Assembly: GCA_910587835.1 (NCBI GenBank)
Contig: CAJUNQ010000010.1
Coordinates: forward strand, 1-64,000
Length of the DNA stretch: 64,000 nucleotides
From: an uncultured Oscillospiraceae bacterium
GTDB lineage: Bacteria; Bacillota; Clostridia; Oscillospirales; Acutalibacteraceae
Reading direction: 5' to 3'
The translations under genes were made by a program, and so were the position numbers. The notes below the pieces were generated by a model. That model was not told the DNA's origin. It saw nothing but the letters and a program-made list of their open reading frames with translations, and made no database searches. This document shows, piece after piece, positions 8,292 through 18,032 of the stretch; positions within the stretch are counted from its first letter, which is position 1; each line of letters opens with the position of its first letter.

Positions 8292-11117
8292 TTAAAGCAC
8301 CAGGGGCTTCAGGTACTGCCCGGTATAGCTGCCCTCTACCCGGGCCACCTCCTCCGGCGTGCCCTGAGCCACAATCAGGCCCCCCCGGTTGCCCCCCTCA
8401 GGGCCCAGGTCGATAATGTGGTCTGCTGTCTTAATCAGGTCCAGGTTGTGCTCAATGACAATCACCGAGTTCCCCTTGTCCACCAGCTGCTGCAGCACCT
8501 CAATAAGCTTGTGCACATCCGCGATGTGCAGGCCTGTGGTGGGCTCGTCCAGAATATAAACCGTCTTCCCTGTAGGGCGGCGGGAGAGCTCGGTGGCCAG
8601 CTTCACCCGCTGGGCCTCGCCCCCGGAGAGCGTGGTGGCAGGCTGGCCGATTTTCACATAGCCCAGGCCCACGTCGTTAAGGGTTTGCAGCTTCCGGGCC
8701 AGCTTGGGCAGGTCCCGGAAAAAGTCCAGCCCCTCCTCGGCGGTCATCTCCAGCACATCATAAATGCTTTTGCCCTTGTACTTGACCTCCAAGGTCTCCC
8801 GGTTATAGCGGTGGCCCTTGCACACCTCGCAGGGCACATACACGTCCGGGAGGAAGTGCATCTCAATGCGGATAATGCCGTCTCCCTGGCAGGCCTCGCA
8901 GCGGCCCCCCTTGACATTGAAGCTGAAGCGTCCGGCATTGAAGCCCCGGAGCTTGGCCTCCTGGGTGCTGGCGAACAGCTCCCGGATGTCGTTGAACAGC
9001 CCAGTATAGGTGGCCGGGTTGGACCGGGGGGTGCGGCCAATGGGGGACTGGTCGATCTGAATGACCTTGTCCAGATATTCCAGGCCAAGAATCTCCTTGT
9101 GGGCACCGGGGAAGGTGTGGGCCCGGTTCAGCTCCGCCGCCAGCTTTTTGTAGAGGATTTCATTGATGAGGGAGGACTTGCCCGACCCGGACACTCCAGT
9201 GATGCACACCAGCTCTCCCAGAGGGATTTTTACGTCCAGCCCCCTCAGGTTGTTCTGAGAGGCCCCCTTGATTTCCAGAAAGTTCCCGTTGCCTTGCCGG
9301 CGCTTTTCCGGCACCTCTACCCTTTTGCGGCCGCTGAGGTAGTCGCCGGTGACAGAGCCCTTGCACTTCATAATGCCCTTCACCGGCCCGGCGTAAATCA
9401 CATTGCCCCCGTGCACCCCCGCTCCGGGGCCGATGTCCACAATGTAGTCCGCCTCCCGCATGGTCTCCTCGTCGTGCTCTACCACAATGACCGTGTTGCC
9501 CAGGTCCCGCAGGTGCTTCAGGGTGCCCAGCAGCTTGCTGTTGTCCCGCTGGTGCAGTCCAATAGAGGGCTCGTCCAGAATATACAGCACGCCCATCAGA
9601 GAGGAGCCGATCTGGGTGGCCAGCCGGATGCGCTGGCTCTCGCCTCCGGAGAGGGTGCCCGAGGCCCGGGACAGGGTCAGGTATTCCAGGCCCACGCTCT
9701 GCAAAAAGCCCAGCCGGGACTTGATTTCCTTCACAATGGGCGCGGCAATGAGCTTCTCCCGCTCAGTAAGCTCTAAGGCGTTTACAAATTCCAACGCCTC
9801 GGTGACAGATTTGTCGCACAGGTCGGCAATGTTCACCCCGGCCACAGTAACGGCCAGGCTCTCGGGAGAGAGACGCTTGCCGTGGCACTCGTCGCAGGGC
9901 ACCGCGCTCATATAGGTCTCAATCTCCGCCTTGATCCAGTTAGAGGAGGTCTCCTTATACCGGCGTTCCAGATTGGTAATGACCCCCTCGAAGGCCGCCA
10001 TATAGCTGCTGCCGTGGCCGTACTCCCCCATGCGGGTGAGCTTGATTTTCTCCCCCTTGGTGCCATAAAGGAGGATGTCCACAATGCCCTGGGGCAGCTC
10101 GCCAATGGGGGTGTCCAGAGAAAAGCCATAGCGCTTGGCAAGGCCCTCCATATACATGGTGGCAATGGTGCTGCCCTCCATGGCCCAGCCGCTGGCCTTC
10201 AGTCCCCCCTTGCGGATGGAGAGCCTTTTGTCCGGGATAATGTTGTGGGGGTCGATGCGCATGAACACCCCCAGGCCCGTGCACTTTTTGCAGGCCCCAA
10301 AGGGGTTGTTGAAGGAGAACATCCGGGGGGTCAGCTCGTCCACGCTGACTCCGTGCTCGGGGCAGGCGTAATTCTGGGAGAAGGTAATGTCCTCCCCGTC
10401 AATCACATTGACAATGACAATGCCCCCGGTGAGGGAAGCCGCCACCTCAATGGAGTCCGCAAGCCGGGAGCGGATGTCCTCCTTCACTGCCAGCCGGTCC
10501 ACCACAATCTCAATATTGTGCTTCTGGTTTTTGTTGAGCTGAATGGGCTCGTTCAGGTCATACAGCAGGCCGTCTACCCGCACCCGGACAAAGCCCCCCC
10601 GCCGGGCGGCGTCGAACTCCTTTACATGCTCCCCCTTGCGGCCCCGCACCACTGGCGCCAGCACCTGAATTTTCGTCTTTTCCGGCAGGGCCAGCACCTG
10701 GTCCACAATCTGGTCTACTGTCTGCTGCTTGATCTCCCGGCCGCAGATGGGGCAGTGGGGCACGCCGATGCGGGCGTAGAGCAGGCGCAGGTAGTCGTAA
10801 ATTTCGGTGACAGTGCCCACGGTGGACCGGGGGTTTTTGGAGGTGGTCTTCTGGTCAATGGAGATGGCCGGGGACAGGCCGTCGATCTTGTCCACGTCGG
10901 GCTTCTCCATCTGCCCGAGAAACATGCGGGCGTAGGAGGACAGGCTCTCTACATACCTGCGCTGGCCCTCGGCGTAGATGGTGTCAAAGGCCAGGCTGGA
11001 CTTGCCCGACCCGGAAAGGCCTGTGAGCACCACCAGCTTGTCCCGGGGGATGGTCACGTCGATGTTTTTCAGGTTGTGCTCACGGGCGCCGTGCACTTCG
11101 ATTTTGTCCAGGCTCAT
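8292..11117 (-). CDS. uvrA: Excinuclease ABC subunit A
   Basis: UvrA is the damage-recognition ATPase of nucleotide excision repair. The product has tandem ABC domains: Walker A GLSGSGKSSLAF near the N-terminus and GVSGSGKSSLIN in the second half, signatures LSGGESQRIRLA and LSGGEAQRVKLA, and zinc-finger cysteine pairs (CPICG, CKKC, CEAC, CEVC). The frame opens at 11153, but family members begin at the equivalent of MSLDKIEVHGAREHN. This gives 941 aa and a start at 11117. The 12-residue extension with ATG at 11153 cannot be excluded, because neither start has an ideal ribosome site. It shares its strand with uvrB and radC upstream. Confidence 0.97.
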   Translation of the reverse strand: MSLDKIEVHGAREHNLKNIDVTIPRDKLVVLTGLSGSGKSSLAFDTIYAEGQRRYVESLSSYARMFLGQMEKPDVDKIDGLSPAISIDQKTTSKNPRSTVGTVTEIYDYLRLLYARIGVPHCPICGREIKQQTVDQIVDQVLALPEKTKIQVLAPVVRGRKGEHVKEFDAARRGGFVRVRVDGLLYDLNEPIQLNKNQKHNIEIVVDRLAVKEDIRSRLADSIEVAASLTGGIVIVNVIDGEDITFSQNYACPEHGVSVDELTPRMFSFNNPFGACKKCTGLGVFMRIDPHNIIPDKRLSIRKGGLKASGWAMEGSTIATMYMEGLAKRYGFSLDTPIGELPQGIVDILLYGTKGEKIKLTRMGEYGHGSSYMAAFEGVITNLERRYKETSSNWIKAEIETYMSAVPCDECHGKRLSPESLAVTVAGVNIADLCDKSVTEALEFVNALELTEREKLIAAPIVKEIKSRLGFLQSVGLEYLTLSRASGTLSGGESQRIRLATQIGSSLMGVLYILDEPSIGLHQRDNSKLLGTLKHLRDLGNTVIVVEHDEETMREADYIVDIGPGAGVHGGNVIYAGPVKGIMKCKGSVTGDYLSGRKRVEVPEKRRQGNGNFLEIKGASQNNLRGLDVKIPLGELVCITGVSGSGKSSLINEILYKKLAAELNRAHTFPGAHKEILGLEYLDKVIQIDQSPIGRTPRSNPATYTGLFNDIRELFASTQEAKLRGFNAGRFSFNVKGGRCEACQGDGIIRIEMHFLPDVYVPCEVCKGHRYNRETLEVKYKGKSIYDVLEMTAEEGLDFFRDLPKLARKLQTLNDVGLGYVKIGQPATTLSGGEAQRVKLATELSRRPTGKTVYILDEPTTGLHIADVHKLIEVLQQLVDKGNSVIVIEHNLDLIKTADHIIDLGPEGGNRGGLIVAQGTPEEVARVEGSYTGQYLKPLVL

Positions 11118-11233
11118 TGGCTTCACTTCATCCTTTGATTGAGATTTTTCCATCTGTGGGCTTCCACATCAAATTGAGAACATGGCGGGCTCTCGGCCTA
11201 CAGCCGTTTTTCCATCTGGATGTACAGGCCCTG

Positions 11234-11626
11234 CTAAAAAATAACTTGAAAGCCAAAGGCCCGGTACAGAGATACGGCCGGCTCAAGGCTGATCCTTGTG
11301 TCCAGATACAGGCTGCGGCAGCCCTGCTCTTTGGCATAGTGTTCCAGTGTGTTGAGCAGCTTTTTTGCAATTCCCTTTCCCCGGTACTCCCGCCGGACAA
11401 AAAGCCGCTTGACCTCGCCGGTTTCCGCTGCTCTTTTTCGATAGGCCACGCAGCCTGCCAGGAGGCTGTTTTCATAGGCCGCCCACACGGCCTCTATGTT
11501 TTCAGCTTCACTGTACCGGGTGTAAAAGCTGCTGTCTTCTCCCAAAAAGTCCAGCATAAAATCATCATGCTCTGAAAAAAGCGTCAGAACGCCGGCGTCT
11601 GTTGCTTCTCTTGGAACGATCTCCAT
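11234..11626 (-). CDS. GNAT-family N-acetyltransferase
   Basis: A small 130-aa acetyltransferase. The acetyl-CoA binding motif A is VKRLFVRREYRGKGIAKKLL (about residues 73-92, pattern RxxGxG/A). The C-terminal motif B region SLYLDTRISLEPAVSLYRAF ends at FGFQVIF, the usual GNAT end. The substrate is not predictable. It lies between the nitroreductase fusion and uvrA, 11 bp after the former on the same strand, so co-transcription is likely. Confidence 0.88.
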   Translation of the reverse strand: MEIVPREATDAGVLTLFSEHDDFMLDFLGEDSSFYTRYSEAENIEAVWAAYENSLLAGCVAYRKRAAETGEVKRLFVRREYRGKGIAKKLLNTLEHYAKEQGCRSLYLDTRISLEPAVSLYRAFGFQVIF

Positions 11627-11637
11627 ATTCCTCTCCC

Positions 11638-12738
11638 TTATCCCATGATTTCCGCCTCTGCGCCCACCATTTTTATTGCCTGGGCATTGGTCAAATATAC
11701 AATCCCCTCCGGCAGTTCTCCGCAGGGCGAGCCGCTTTCACAGTGCACTGCCAGCTTGCGGGGCAGATAGTCCAGGCTGCCGGGCAGGTTCTGCGCCGCG
11801 ATGATGCTCCCTGCGCTGACCCCTACATAGACAAGGCCCTGCTCCAAAGCCATGTCCAGCACCTGGTCAAAGCCCCTGGATTTCACCTGTTCCAGCAGAT
11901 ATTCCGTGGAGCCGCCGCAGAAGTACACCGTGTCATAGGCGGACAGCTCGTCCCGGTCCATGGGCCTGTCCAGATCATAATCCGTGATGTGCTCCGGCAG
12001 AATGCCCGCATCCAGCAGGTCGCCCCGGCACTTGGGCAGCACCGCTTTGGCGTCCTCGTCTATAGCGGCAGTAGGGATGAACAGCGCCCGGGCCTCTGCC
12101 GGGGGCTTGCCCAGCAGCTCCAGGAAGCAGGCCTGCACCAGAGGATTCTCAAAGCCAGCGGAGGTCAGCAGCAGTTTCTTTGACTCTGGGTTTTTCTGAA
12201 ACCCGTTGAACCAGGCCCGCTCTGAGAAGGGCTTTTTAGAGGGCGAGGGCCTGGGTTCCTGAGCGGCCCGGCCCACAGGCAGAAAACACACCAGCCGGTA
12301 GTCCTCGGGCACGCCCAGCACCTGAGCCATTTTCAGGTCAATCCGGTCATCGTCGGTGATGTGCCCCTCGTACCAGCAGCTCTCGTAGCCCAGGGCATGG
12401 ATGGCCAGCAGCATGTTCTCAATCGCCGCCGCATAGTCCTGCACCTGGTAGCACCGGTCCCGGTAGGCCAGGATTTTCTGGGTCAGCACGCAGATGGCCG
12501 CCGGGGCGGTTTGGGCAATAGGCGGGTCAATCACTGCCTTAAGCCGGGCCAACACCTCCGGGTCGTCCACCGCGATGAGACTGGTGGTCTGCTTATTGCA
12601 CCCAGAGGGCGCGGCCAGCCCGGCCTCCATAATTTTCCGCAAGTCCTCCCGGGGCACGGGTTCGGGCTCATAGCGGCCCCGGTAGCTTGTCCGGCTTTGA
12701 ATCAAATCCAGCATATCAGGTATATTCAGTATGTTCAT
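11638..12738 (-). CDS. Fusion: nitroreductase domain + peptidase S51-like (type 1 glutamine amidotransferase-like) domain
   Basis: The 366-aa protein joins two unrelated families. Residues about 1-185 are a nitroreductase-like flavoprotein: SRTSYRGRYEPEPVPREDL, GLAAPSGCNKQ, the ENMLLAIHALGYESCWYEG helix, and LVCFLPVGRAAQEPRPSPSK. Residues about 186-366 are an S51/dipeptidase-E-like domain: LLLTSAGFENPLVQACFLEL, LFIPTAAIDEDAK, VYFCGGSTEYLL, and the nucleophile elbow VGVSAGS (Ser308). The second domain is shorter than a free S51 enzyme (about 180 vs 230 aa). The junction looks continuous, with no stop. The FMN and serine-hydrolase roles follow from family knowledge. What the pair does together is unknown. 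Confidence 0.82.
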   Translation of the reverse strand: MNILNIPDMLDLIQSRTSYRGRYEPEPVPREDLRKIMEAGLAAPSGCNKQTTSLIAVDDPEVLARLKAVIDPPIAQTAPAAICVLTQKILAYRDRCYQVQDYAAAIENMLLAIHALGYESCWYEGHITDDDRIDLKMAQVLGVPEDYRLVCFLPVGRAAQEPRPSPSKKPFSERAWFNGFQKNPESKKLLLTSAGFENPLVQACFLELLGKPPAEARALFIPTAAIDEDAKAVLPKCRGDLLDAGILPEHITDYDLDRPMDRDELSAYDTVYFCGGSTEYLLEQVKSRGFDQVLDMALEQGLVYVGVSAGSIIAAQNLPGSLDYLPRKLAVHCESGSPCGELPEGIVYLTNAQAIKMVGAEAEIMG

Positions 12739-12741
12739 AGG

Positions 12742-13785
12742 CTAGGTTCTCCTTTTTAAGGTCTCTATATCCGCTCTCCGCAGGCCCGCCAGCTTTTCCA
12801 GCAGGGCCAGCTCCTCCCCATCCGGGCGGGTGAACCGCATGGGGGTCCGGCACACGTTCTCAAACTCTTTGCCGAACAGGATTTTCCTAGTGCCTCCGCC
12901 GCAGGAGCCGCAGCAGGCGCAGATGTCAGCGTGCTGCCAGCAGAGCTCCCTCTCCCGCTGGGTAAGGGGGCCGTCCTCATACCAGGGGGAACCGCTGTCG
13001 TCTGTCCACACTGTGAAAGGCGCCATAGGAGCCTCCTCCCCTGTACCGTTGAGCAGGAGGAAGCACACCGGCTCTCCCTGATACCCCACGACCCAGTAAA
13101 ACTGCTCCGCCCAGTATCCCCCGGCCCGTTCAAAGTCCATACCAGCCTCCCGCAGGTCGGCGAGAAAATGCAGAACCCCCTCCGCCTCTCCAGGGGGAAA
13201 GGTCTCCCGGGCCAGAGCCTCCGGACGGGCATAACGGCCCGGATAGGCCTTCTTGGCCTTTGCTGTGTGCTCTTGGACAAAGTTGGTCTTCTCTTTTGCG
13301 TACCCATCCCGGTCGTGCTCATACTTTTTCCACAGGCCTAGCTTGAGGGATTCATACTCTTTCGCGGCCTGCGGGTGGGCGTTCAGATAGTCCCGGAAGT
13401 ACAGCTCACCATTGTCGCCCATCTGCCGCAGGTGCAGGTGGAACACCCGCTGGGCAAAGCCCTCAGGAGTGTAACCCTTGTTGAAATCCACCCGAATCCC
13501 GCTGTCCGCCATACAGATGTACCCGGCCTTCTTGAGGGTGTCCGCGGCCTCCGCCAGCGCCGGGCCCTCCGCCTCAATGAGAATGTCAATAATGGGCCTG
13601 GCCCAGATGCCCTCTATGGCCGTGCTGCCCACGTGGCTCAGAATCACCCCGGGGCCCAGGATTTCCCGGAGAATACCCGCTTCCTCTGCGTACCACTGGG
13701 CCCAGCAGTCCTGGTGCCCGGTCAAAAAGATGGGGAACAGCTCCCACAGCTCTTCCAGGGTCATTTCGCTTAAAGGCTTGCTCAT
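12742..13785 (-). CDS. GrpB-family (UPF0157) nucleotidyltransferase-like protein with C-terminal extension
   Basis: Residues about 1-185 are GrpB/UPF0157-like: LSHVGSTAIEGIWARPIIDILIE is the nucleotidyltransferase-fold core with a G-S motif and acidic residues, followed by FHLHL and FRDYLNAHPQAAKEYESLK. The C-terminal part (about 190-347) is a separate module with a cysteine cluster CACCGSCGGGTRK, possibly metal-binding, and I do not recognise it. The frame opens at 13845, but GGAGG and the ATGA overlap with the upstream GNAT gene set the start at 13785 (about 347 aa). The biochemical activity of this family is not established. Confidence 0.8.
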   Translation of the reverse strand: MSKPLSEMTLEELWELFPIFLTGHQDCWAQWYAEEAGILREILGPGVILSHVGSTAIEGIWARPIIDILIEAEGPALAEAADTLKKAGYICMADSGIRVDFNKGYTPEGFAQRVFHLHLRQMGDNGELYFRDYLNAHPQAAKEYESLKLGLWKKYEHDRDGYAKEKTNFVQEHTAKAKKAYPGRYARPEALARETFPPGEAEGVLHFLADLREAGMDFERAGGYWAEQFYWVVGYQGEPVCFLLLNGTGEEAPMAPFTVWTDDSGSPWYEDGPLTQRERELCWQHADICACCGSCGGGTRKILFGKEFENVCRTPMRFTRPDGEELALLEKLAGLRRADIETLKRRT

Positions 13786-14555
13786 AGTCCATTCTCCTCC
13801 GTTTTCTTCGCCGACACCCCCACCCACGCCGGGCGGAAGCCGCACTTCCAGGCAATGTTCTGGGAGTGGAGGTTGCTGAGACTGGCGCCGTAAAAGGGCA
13901 CGGCCCCCCGGCGCTCCACCTCATAGGCCAAACCCTCCACCAGCAGGGTGCCCAGACCCCGGCTCTGGTACTCTGGCAGCACGTCAATGCCCACCTGCCA
14001 CAGCGTGGGGCTGTCGGCGCTGACCCCGGCCATAGCGGCAGGCCTGTCCCCGTCCATTGCCAGCAGAGCCAGCATATCGGGACGGGCGGAGTTTTCTTCT
14101 GATTGGAGGGCATTGGGCCAGGCCTCGTTGGGGTAATAGGCGGCAATGTCCTTTTGTTCCAGCCATTGGAGGGTCAGCCCTGCCGGAGCCTGGGCTGGAC
14201 GGAAGTCCCGGGTGGGGAGATAGTGGTGGATGGTCTGGGTCAGGGCGAAGCCATAGGGTGAGAGTATCTCCGCCAGCTTCTGCATCCGGGGGAACTCAAA
14301 AAGCCAATGAGGTTCGTCTGCGTCCTTTGACCACTCCTGTAAAGCGGGCCAAAGGCTCTTGTCTGCCATGATGACGGTTGCCGCGCCCACGGTGGCCATC
14401 TCAAAAAAAGGCATTTTGTCCGAGTAGGCCCGCCGCCCTGGGTTCAGGGCAGGGGGTGTTAAAATCACGCCTCCCTCTTGGACGCGTTCAGGACTGATGT
14501 TAAAGTCTATTGCCAGCTGTGCACGGCCCGTGCTCCAAACCTTTTGCTTATCCAT
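13782..14555 (-). CDS. GNAT-family N-acetyltransferase (paralogue 1)
   Basis: The 257-aa protein has an N-terminal domain of about 130 residues of unknown role. The C-terminal GNAT fold has LWQVGIDVLPEYQSRGLGTLLVEGLAYEVERRG as motif A, then FYGASLSNLHSQNIAWKCGFRPAWV. It is clearly paralogous to the gene upstream, with matching DVLPEYQSRGLGT / DVVEEYRGKGLGT and NIAWKCGFRPAW / RIAVGCGFVPAW, and so arose by tandem duplication. Its stop overlaps the GrpB-like start (ATGA), implying translational coupling. The substrate is unknown. Confidence 0.85.
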   Translation of the reverse strand: MDKQKVWSTGRAQLAIDFNISPERVQEGGVILTPPALNPGRRAYSDKMPFFEMATVGAATVIMADKSLWPALQEWSKDADEPHWLFEFPRMQKLAEILSPYGFALTQTIHHYLPTRDFRPAQAPAGLTLQWLEQKDIAAYYPNEAWPNALQSEENSARPDMLALLAMDGDRPAAMAGVSADSPTLWQVGIDVLPEYQSRGLGTLLVEGLAYEVERRGAVPFYGASLSNLHSQNIAWKCGFRPAWVGVSAKKTEENGL

Positions 14556-14577
14556 ATTCTTTCCTCCTTCATCCGGC

Positions 14578-15327
14578 TCAGGCGTCAGTTTCTATCCAGG
14601 CCGGCACGAACCCGCACCCCACGGCGATTCTTTGGGAGGCCAGATTTCCTGCCGCCGTGCCATAGAAGGGCAGCTTTCCCTGGTTTTCTATTTCCCGGCT
14701 GAGGGCGCTGACCAGGGCCGTGCCCAGCCCCTTGCCCCTATATTCCTCTACAACGTCAATGCCCACCTGCCACATGATTTCTGTGTCAGCCGAGGCTCCG
14801 GCCACCCCGGCAATCGTCCCGCCGTCCAGCGCAGCCAAGGCAATGACATCCGGCCGGTCGGGGCTGTACTCTTCTGCCAGGGCCATGGGAAAACGCCGGT
14901 TGGGATAGATCGACCGGACGGTCTCCCGGTCGAACCACTGGTACTGAAATTTCTCCGGCAGGGGAAGCTTAGGAAGGGGCCCGCCGGGAAGGAAAAAGTG
15001 CTCGGCGCCCCACAGCTCCCGGCCATATTCCCGCAGCTTCTTGTCCAGAGCCCGCAATGCCGGGAACTCAAACAGCCGGTGCAGGCCGTCCGCCCTTGCG
15101 GCCAGCTCCTCCACCAGCACCCGCAGGCTGTCATGCACAGAGACTGCCACACTGTTCCCTGTACCGGCCATCAGCAGCATGGGGTCCTTTCGGATGGTGG
15201 CTCTCGCGCCCGGGCGCAGGGCGGCTGTAGTGACTGTCAGCCCTGGCCGGGTGAAGACCTCCGGGGTACAGCCAAATTCCTTTGCCAGCTGCCGGTACAG
15301 GATGCTTTGCGCCTGTTCCTTTGTCAT
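14578..15327 (-). CDS. GNAT-family N-acetyltransferase (paralogue 2)
   Basis: The 249-aa partner of the adjacent GNAT gene has the same two-part layout. The acetyl-CoA site is MWQVGIDVVEEYRGKGLGTALVSALSREIENQG, and the end is LPFYGTAAGNLASQRIAVGCGFVPAW. The N-terminal part contains GARATIRKDPMLLMAGTGNSV and a HRLFEFPAL segment that aligns with HWLFEFPRM of paralogue 1. It has a 17-bp gap from the HD gene upstream and 22 bp to the next gene, consistent with one operon. The acceptor substrate cannot be inferred. Confidence 0.85.
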   Translation of the reverse strand: MTKEQAQSILYRQLAKEFGCTPEVFTRPGLTVTTAALRPGARATIRKDPMLLMAGTGNSVAVSVHDSLRVLVEELAARADGLHRLFEFPALRALDKKLREYGRELWGAEHFFLPGGPLPKLPLPEKFQYQWFDRETVRSIYPNRRFPMALAEEYSPDRPDVIALAALDGGTIAGVAGASADTEIMWQVGIDVVEEYRGKGLGTALVSALSREIENQGKLPFYGTAAGNLASQRIAVGCGFVPAWIETDA

Positions 15328-15344
15328 GGGGGACCTCCTTCAGG

Positions 15345-15956
15345 TTACAGATACTTTTTGCACCGCTCTGTCAACTCTCCGGTACGCAGCCACTGCCGCA
15401 GGGTGGCCAGTCCGGCCTCGTTCCGGGGGCAGGGCAGCCACAGGTGCAGATAACCGGTTTCGCTGTATTTATCCTTTACATGGGCAATGGTCCGCTGGAT
15501 GTGCTCCTCATCGCTCCACTGAGGCCAGTGGGCCTTGCTGTATTCTATCATCCGGCGTACCACCCGCTCCGGGTCCAGGTCCCGGTCCGCCTCGCTGACA
15601 ATGCGCCCGTAGAGGTTTCGGGGCGGCTCCTGCCGGGAGGCCCGGTGGTCCTCCACAGCCTCCCGCATAGTCTGCCGCTGCTCAGGAGTAAACCAGCGTT
15701 TCAGCTCCTTGTCCTCCCACAGCCATTGGCCAGAGACAGCCTCGTGCCTCTCCCGGCCGGCCCGGATGCCCACGTCATGATACGCGGCCACGGTGTAGAC
15801 CATATTGGGGTCCACGTCCAGGCCGTCCAGCAGGGCAAGGCTGTTCTCTAAAACCGTCTGCACATGCGCAGGGCCGTGGGCCGCGTCGTGGGCCTCGTAA
15901 AGAGGCAGAATATTCTCTTCTATATAGGCCCGCAGCTCCGGGTCAATGCTCCACAT
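15345..15956 (-). CDS. HD-domain metal-dependent phosphohydrolase
   Basis: The 203-aa protein carries an HD-domain metal site. The likely ligands are His in DAAHGPAHVQTV, the HD pair in AAYHDVGIRAG (about residue 58), and a downstream Asp in IVSEADRDLDPERVVRRM. The region after the first pair includes REAVEDHRAS, typical of small HD phosphatases. The substrate, often a nucleotide or phosphoester, is unknown. It follows uvrB by 16 bp on the same strand and precedes the GNAT pair. Confidence 0.85.
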   Translation of the reverse strand: MWSIDPELRAYIEENILPLYEAHDAAHGPAHVQTVLENSLALLDGLDVDPNMVYTVAAYHDVGIRAGRERHEAVSGQWLWEDKELKRWFTPEQRQTMREAVEDHRASRQEPPRNLYGRIVSEADRDLDPERVVRRMIEYSKAHWPQWSDEEHIQRTIAHVKDKYSETGYLHLWLPCPRNEAGLATLRQWLRTGELTERCKKYL

Positions 15957-15972
15957 GGTTTTCTCCCTCCGT

Positions 15973-17966
15973 TCAGCCCTTGCGGCGCCGGGGCACTGGC
16001 GCGTAGCCGCCGCCCTGGCCCTCCAGCTCCTTGATTTTGTCCCGCAGGTAGGCCGCGTGCTCGAATTCCAGCAGCTTGGCCGCGGCTTTCATCTCCTTTT
16101 TGTACTTCTCGATTAGCTGGGCCCGCTCGGCGGGGGTGTACCGCTTCTTTTTCTTCTTCCCGTCCTCCTTGTGAGAGGATATCTCCAGAATCTCCGCCAC
16201 GTCCTTTTTGATGGTCTTGGGGGTGATGCCGTGGTCCAGGTTGTACTTCTCCTGAATGGCCCGGCGGCGCTCGGTCTCGGTGATGGCGTACTCCATGGAC
16301 TCGGTGACCTGGTCGGCGTACATAATCACCTGGCCCTGGGCGTTTCGGGCGGCCCGGCCGATGGTCTGAATCAGGCTGCGGCCGCTGCGGAGGAAGCCCT
16401 CCTTGTCCGCGTCCAGAATGGCCACCAGGGTCACCTCGGGCAGGTCCAGGCCCTCCCGCAGCAGGTTGATGCCCACCAGCACGTCAAACTCTCCCAGGCG
16501 CAGGTCCCGGATGATCTCCATACGCTCTACCGTGTCAATGTCGTGGTGCATATACCGCACCTTGATGCCGTAATTTTCCAGGTAGCCGGTGAGGTCCTCA
16601 GCCATTTTTTTGGTGAGGGTGGTCACCAGCACCCGCTCCTGCCTCTCCACCCGCAGGTTGATTTCAGAAATCAGGTCGTCAATCTGCCCGTCGGTGGGCT
16701 TTACCGTGACCTTGGGATCCAGCAGGCCTGTGGGGCGAATGACCTGCTCCACCACTTGGGTAGACTTGTCCAGCTCCAGGTCTCCGGGGGTGGCGCTGAC
16801 AAAAATGGCCTGGTTGATGTGGCTGTAGAACTCGTCAAAGTTCAGGGGCCGGTTGTCGTAGGCTGAGGGCAGGCGGAAGCCGTAGTCCACCAGCATCTGC
16901 TTGCGGGCGTGGTCCCCCCCGAACATGCCCCGCACCTGGGGCAGGGTCACATGGGACTCGTCCACAAACAGCAGGTAGTCCTCAGGGAAGTAGTCCAGAA
17001 GGGTAAAGGGCGCGCTGCCCGGCTCCCGGCCGGAGAGCACCCGGGAGTAGTTCTCAATGCCCTTGCAGAAGCCGATCTCCGCCAGCATCTCCATGTCGTG
17101 GCGGGTGCGCTCGGTGATGCGCTGGGCCTCGATGAGCTTGCCCTGCTCCTTGAAGCTGGCCGCCTGCTTCTCCATTTCATCATACAGGTTGGCAATGGCG
17201 GTCTTCATCTTGTCGCCGGGGACAATATAGTGGGAGGCCGGGTAGATACCAATGTGCTTCAGGTCTCCGGTCACCTCGCCGGTCAGGGGGATGAACTCCC
17301 GGATGCGCTCGATCTCGTCGCCAAAGAACTCCACCCGCACCGCCTTTTCGCTGGACTCGGCAGGGAAGATCTCCACCACATCCCCCCGCACCCGGAACTT
17401 GTTGCGGACAAAGTTCACATCATTGCGCTCGTATTGCAGCTCTACCAGCTTGCGCAGCAGGTCGTCCCGGTTCTTCTCCATGCCCGGGCGCAGGGAGATC
17501 ACCATGGTCCGGTAGTCGATGGGGTCGCCCAGGCTGTAGATGCAGGACACCGACGCCACAATGATCACGTCCCGCCGCTCGGACAGGGCGCAGGTGGCGC
17601 TGTGGCGCAGCTTGTCAATCTCGTCGTTGATGGCCGAGTCCTTTTCAATATAGGTGTCGGTCTGGACAATGTAGGCCTCGGGCTGGTGTAGTCGTAGTAG
17701 GACACAAAATACTCCACCGCGTTTTCGGGAAAGAACTCCCGGAACTCGCTGCACAGCTGGGCGGCCAGGGTCTTATTGTGGGCCAGAATAAGGGTGGGCC
17801 GGTTGAGCCGGGCAATCACATTGGCCATGGTGAAGGTTTTGCCCGAGCCGGTAACGCCCAGCAGGGTCTGCTCCCTCATGCCGCCGGAAATGCCTTTTAC
17901 CAGCCGGTCAATGGCCTCGGGCTGGTCGCCGGTGGGCTGAAACTTTGACGCTAGCTTGAAATCCAT
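15973..17966 (-). pseudogene. uvrB: Excinuclease ABC subunit B, interrupted by a single-base frameshift
   Basis: The N-terminal frame (17966 down to about 17688) begins MDFKLASKFQPTGDQPEAID and carries Walker A GVTGSGKTFTMANV, ending in YFVSYYDY. The expected continuation YQPEAYIVQTDTYIEKDSA is in another frame, running to 15973. That part holds all remaining UvrB features: the beta-hairpin region, DESHVTLPQVRGM, VSATPGDLE, GINLLREGLDLPE, and the C-terminal UVR motif AAKLLEFEHAAYLRDKIKEL. One missing T (coding strand) in the TAC-TAC-CAG codons at about 17687/17688 restores the frame. Total length fits an intact UvrB of about 664 aa. This is either a genuine knock-out or a sequence error. The gene follows radC by 66 bp. 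Confidence 0.9.
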
Positions 17967-18032
17967 AGGGTTATCCTCCTGGGTGTGAATGTACGGGCAT
18001 GTTCTGCAGCGGGCCTGTTTGCCGGGCCGCTG

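Noticed and set aside
17565..17754. Independent gene starting at 17754 on the minus strand
   Set aside because: Its first 24 residues are an out-of-frame reading of uvrB. The homologous part begins only at the frameshift.
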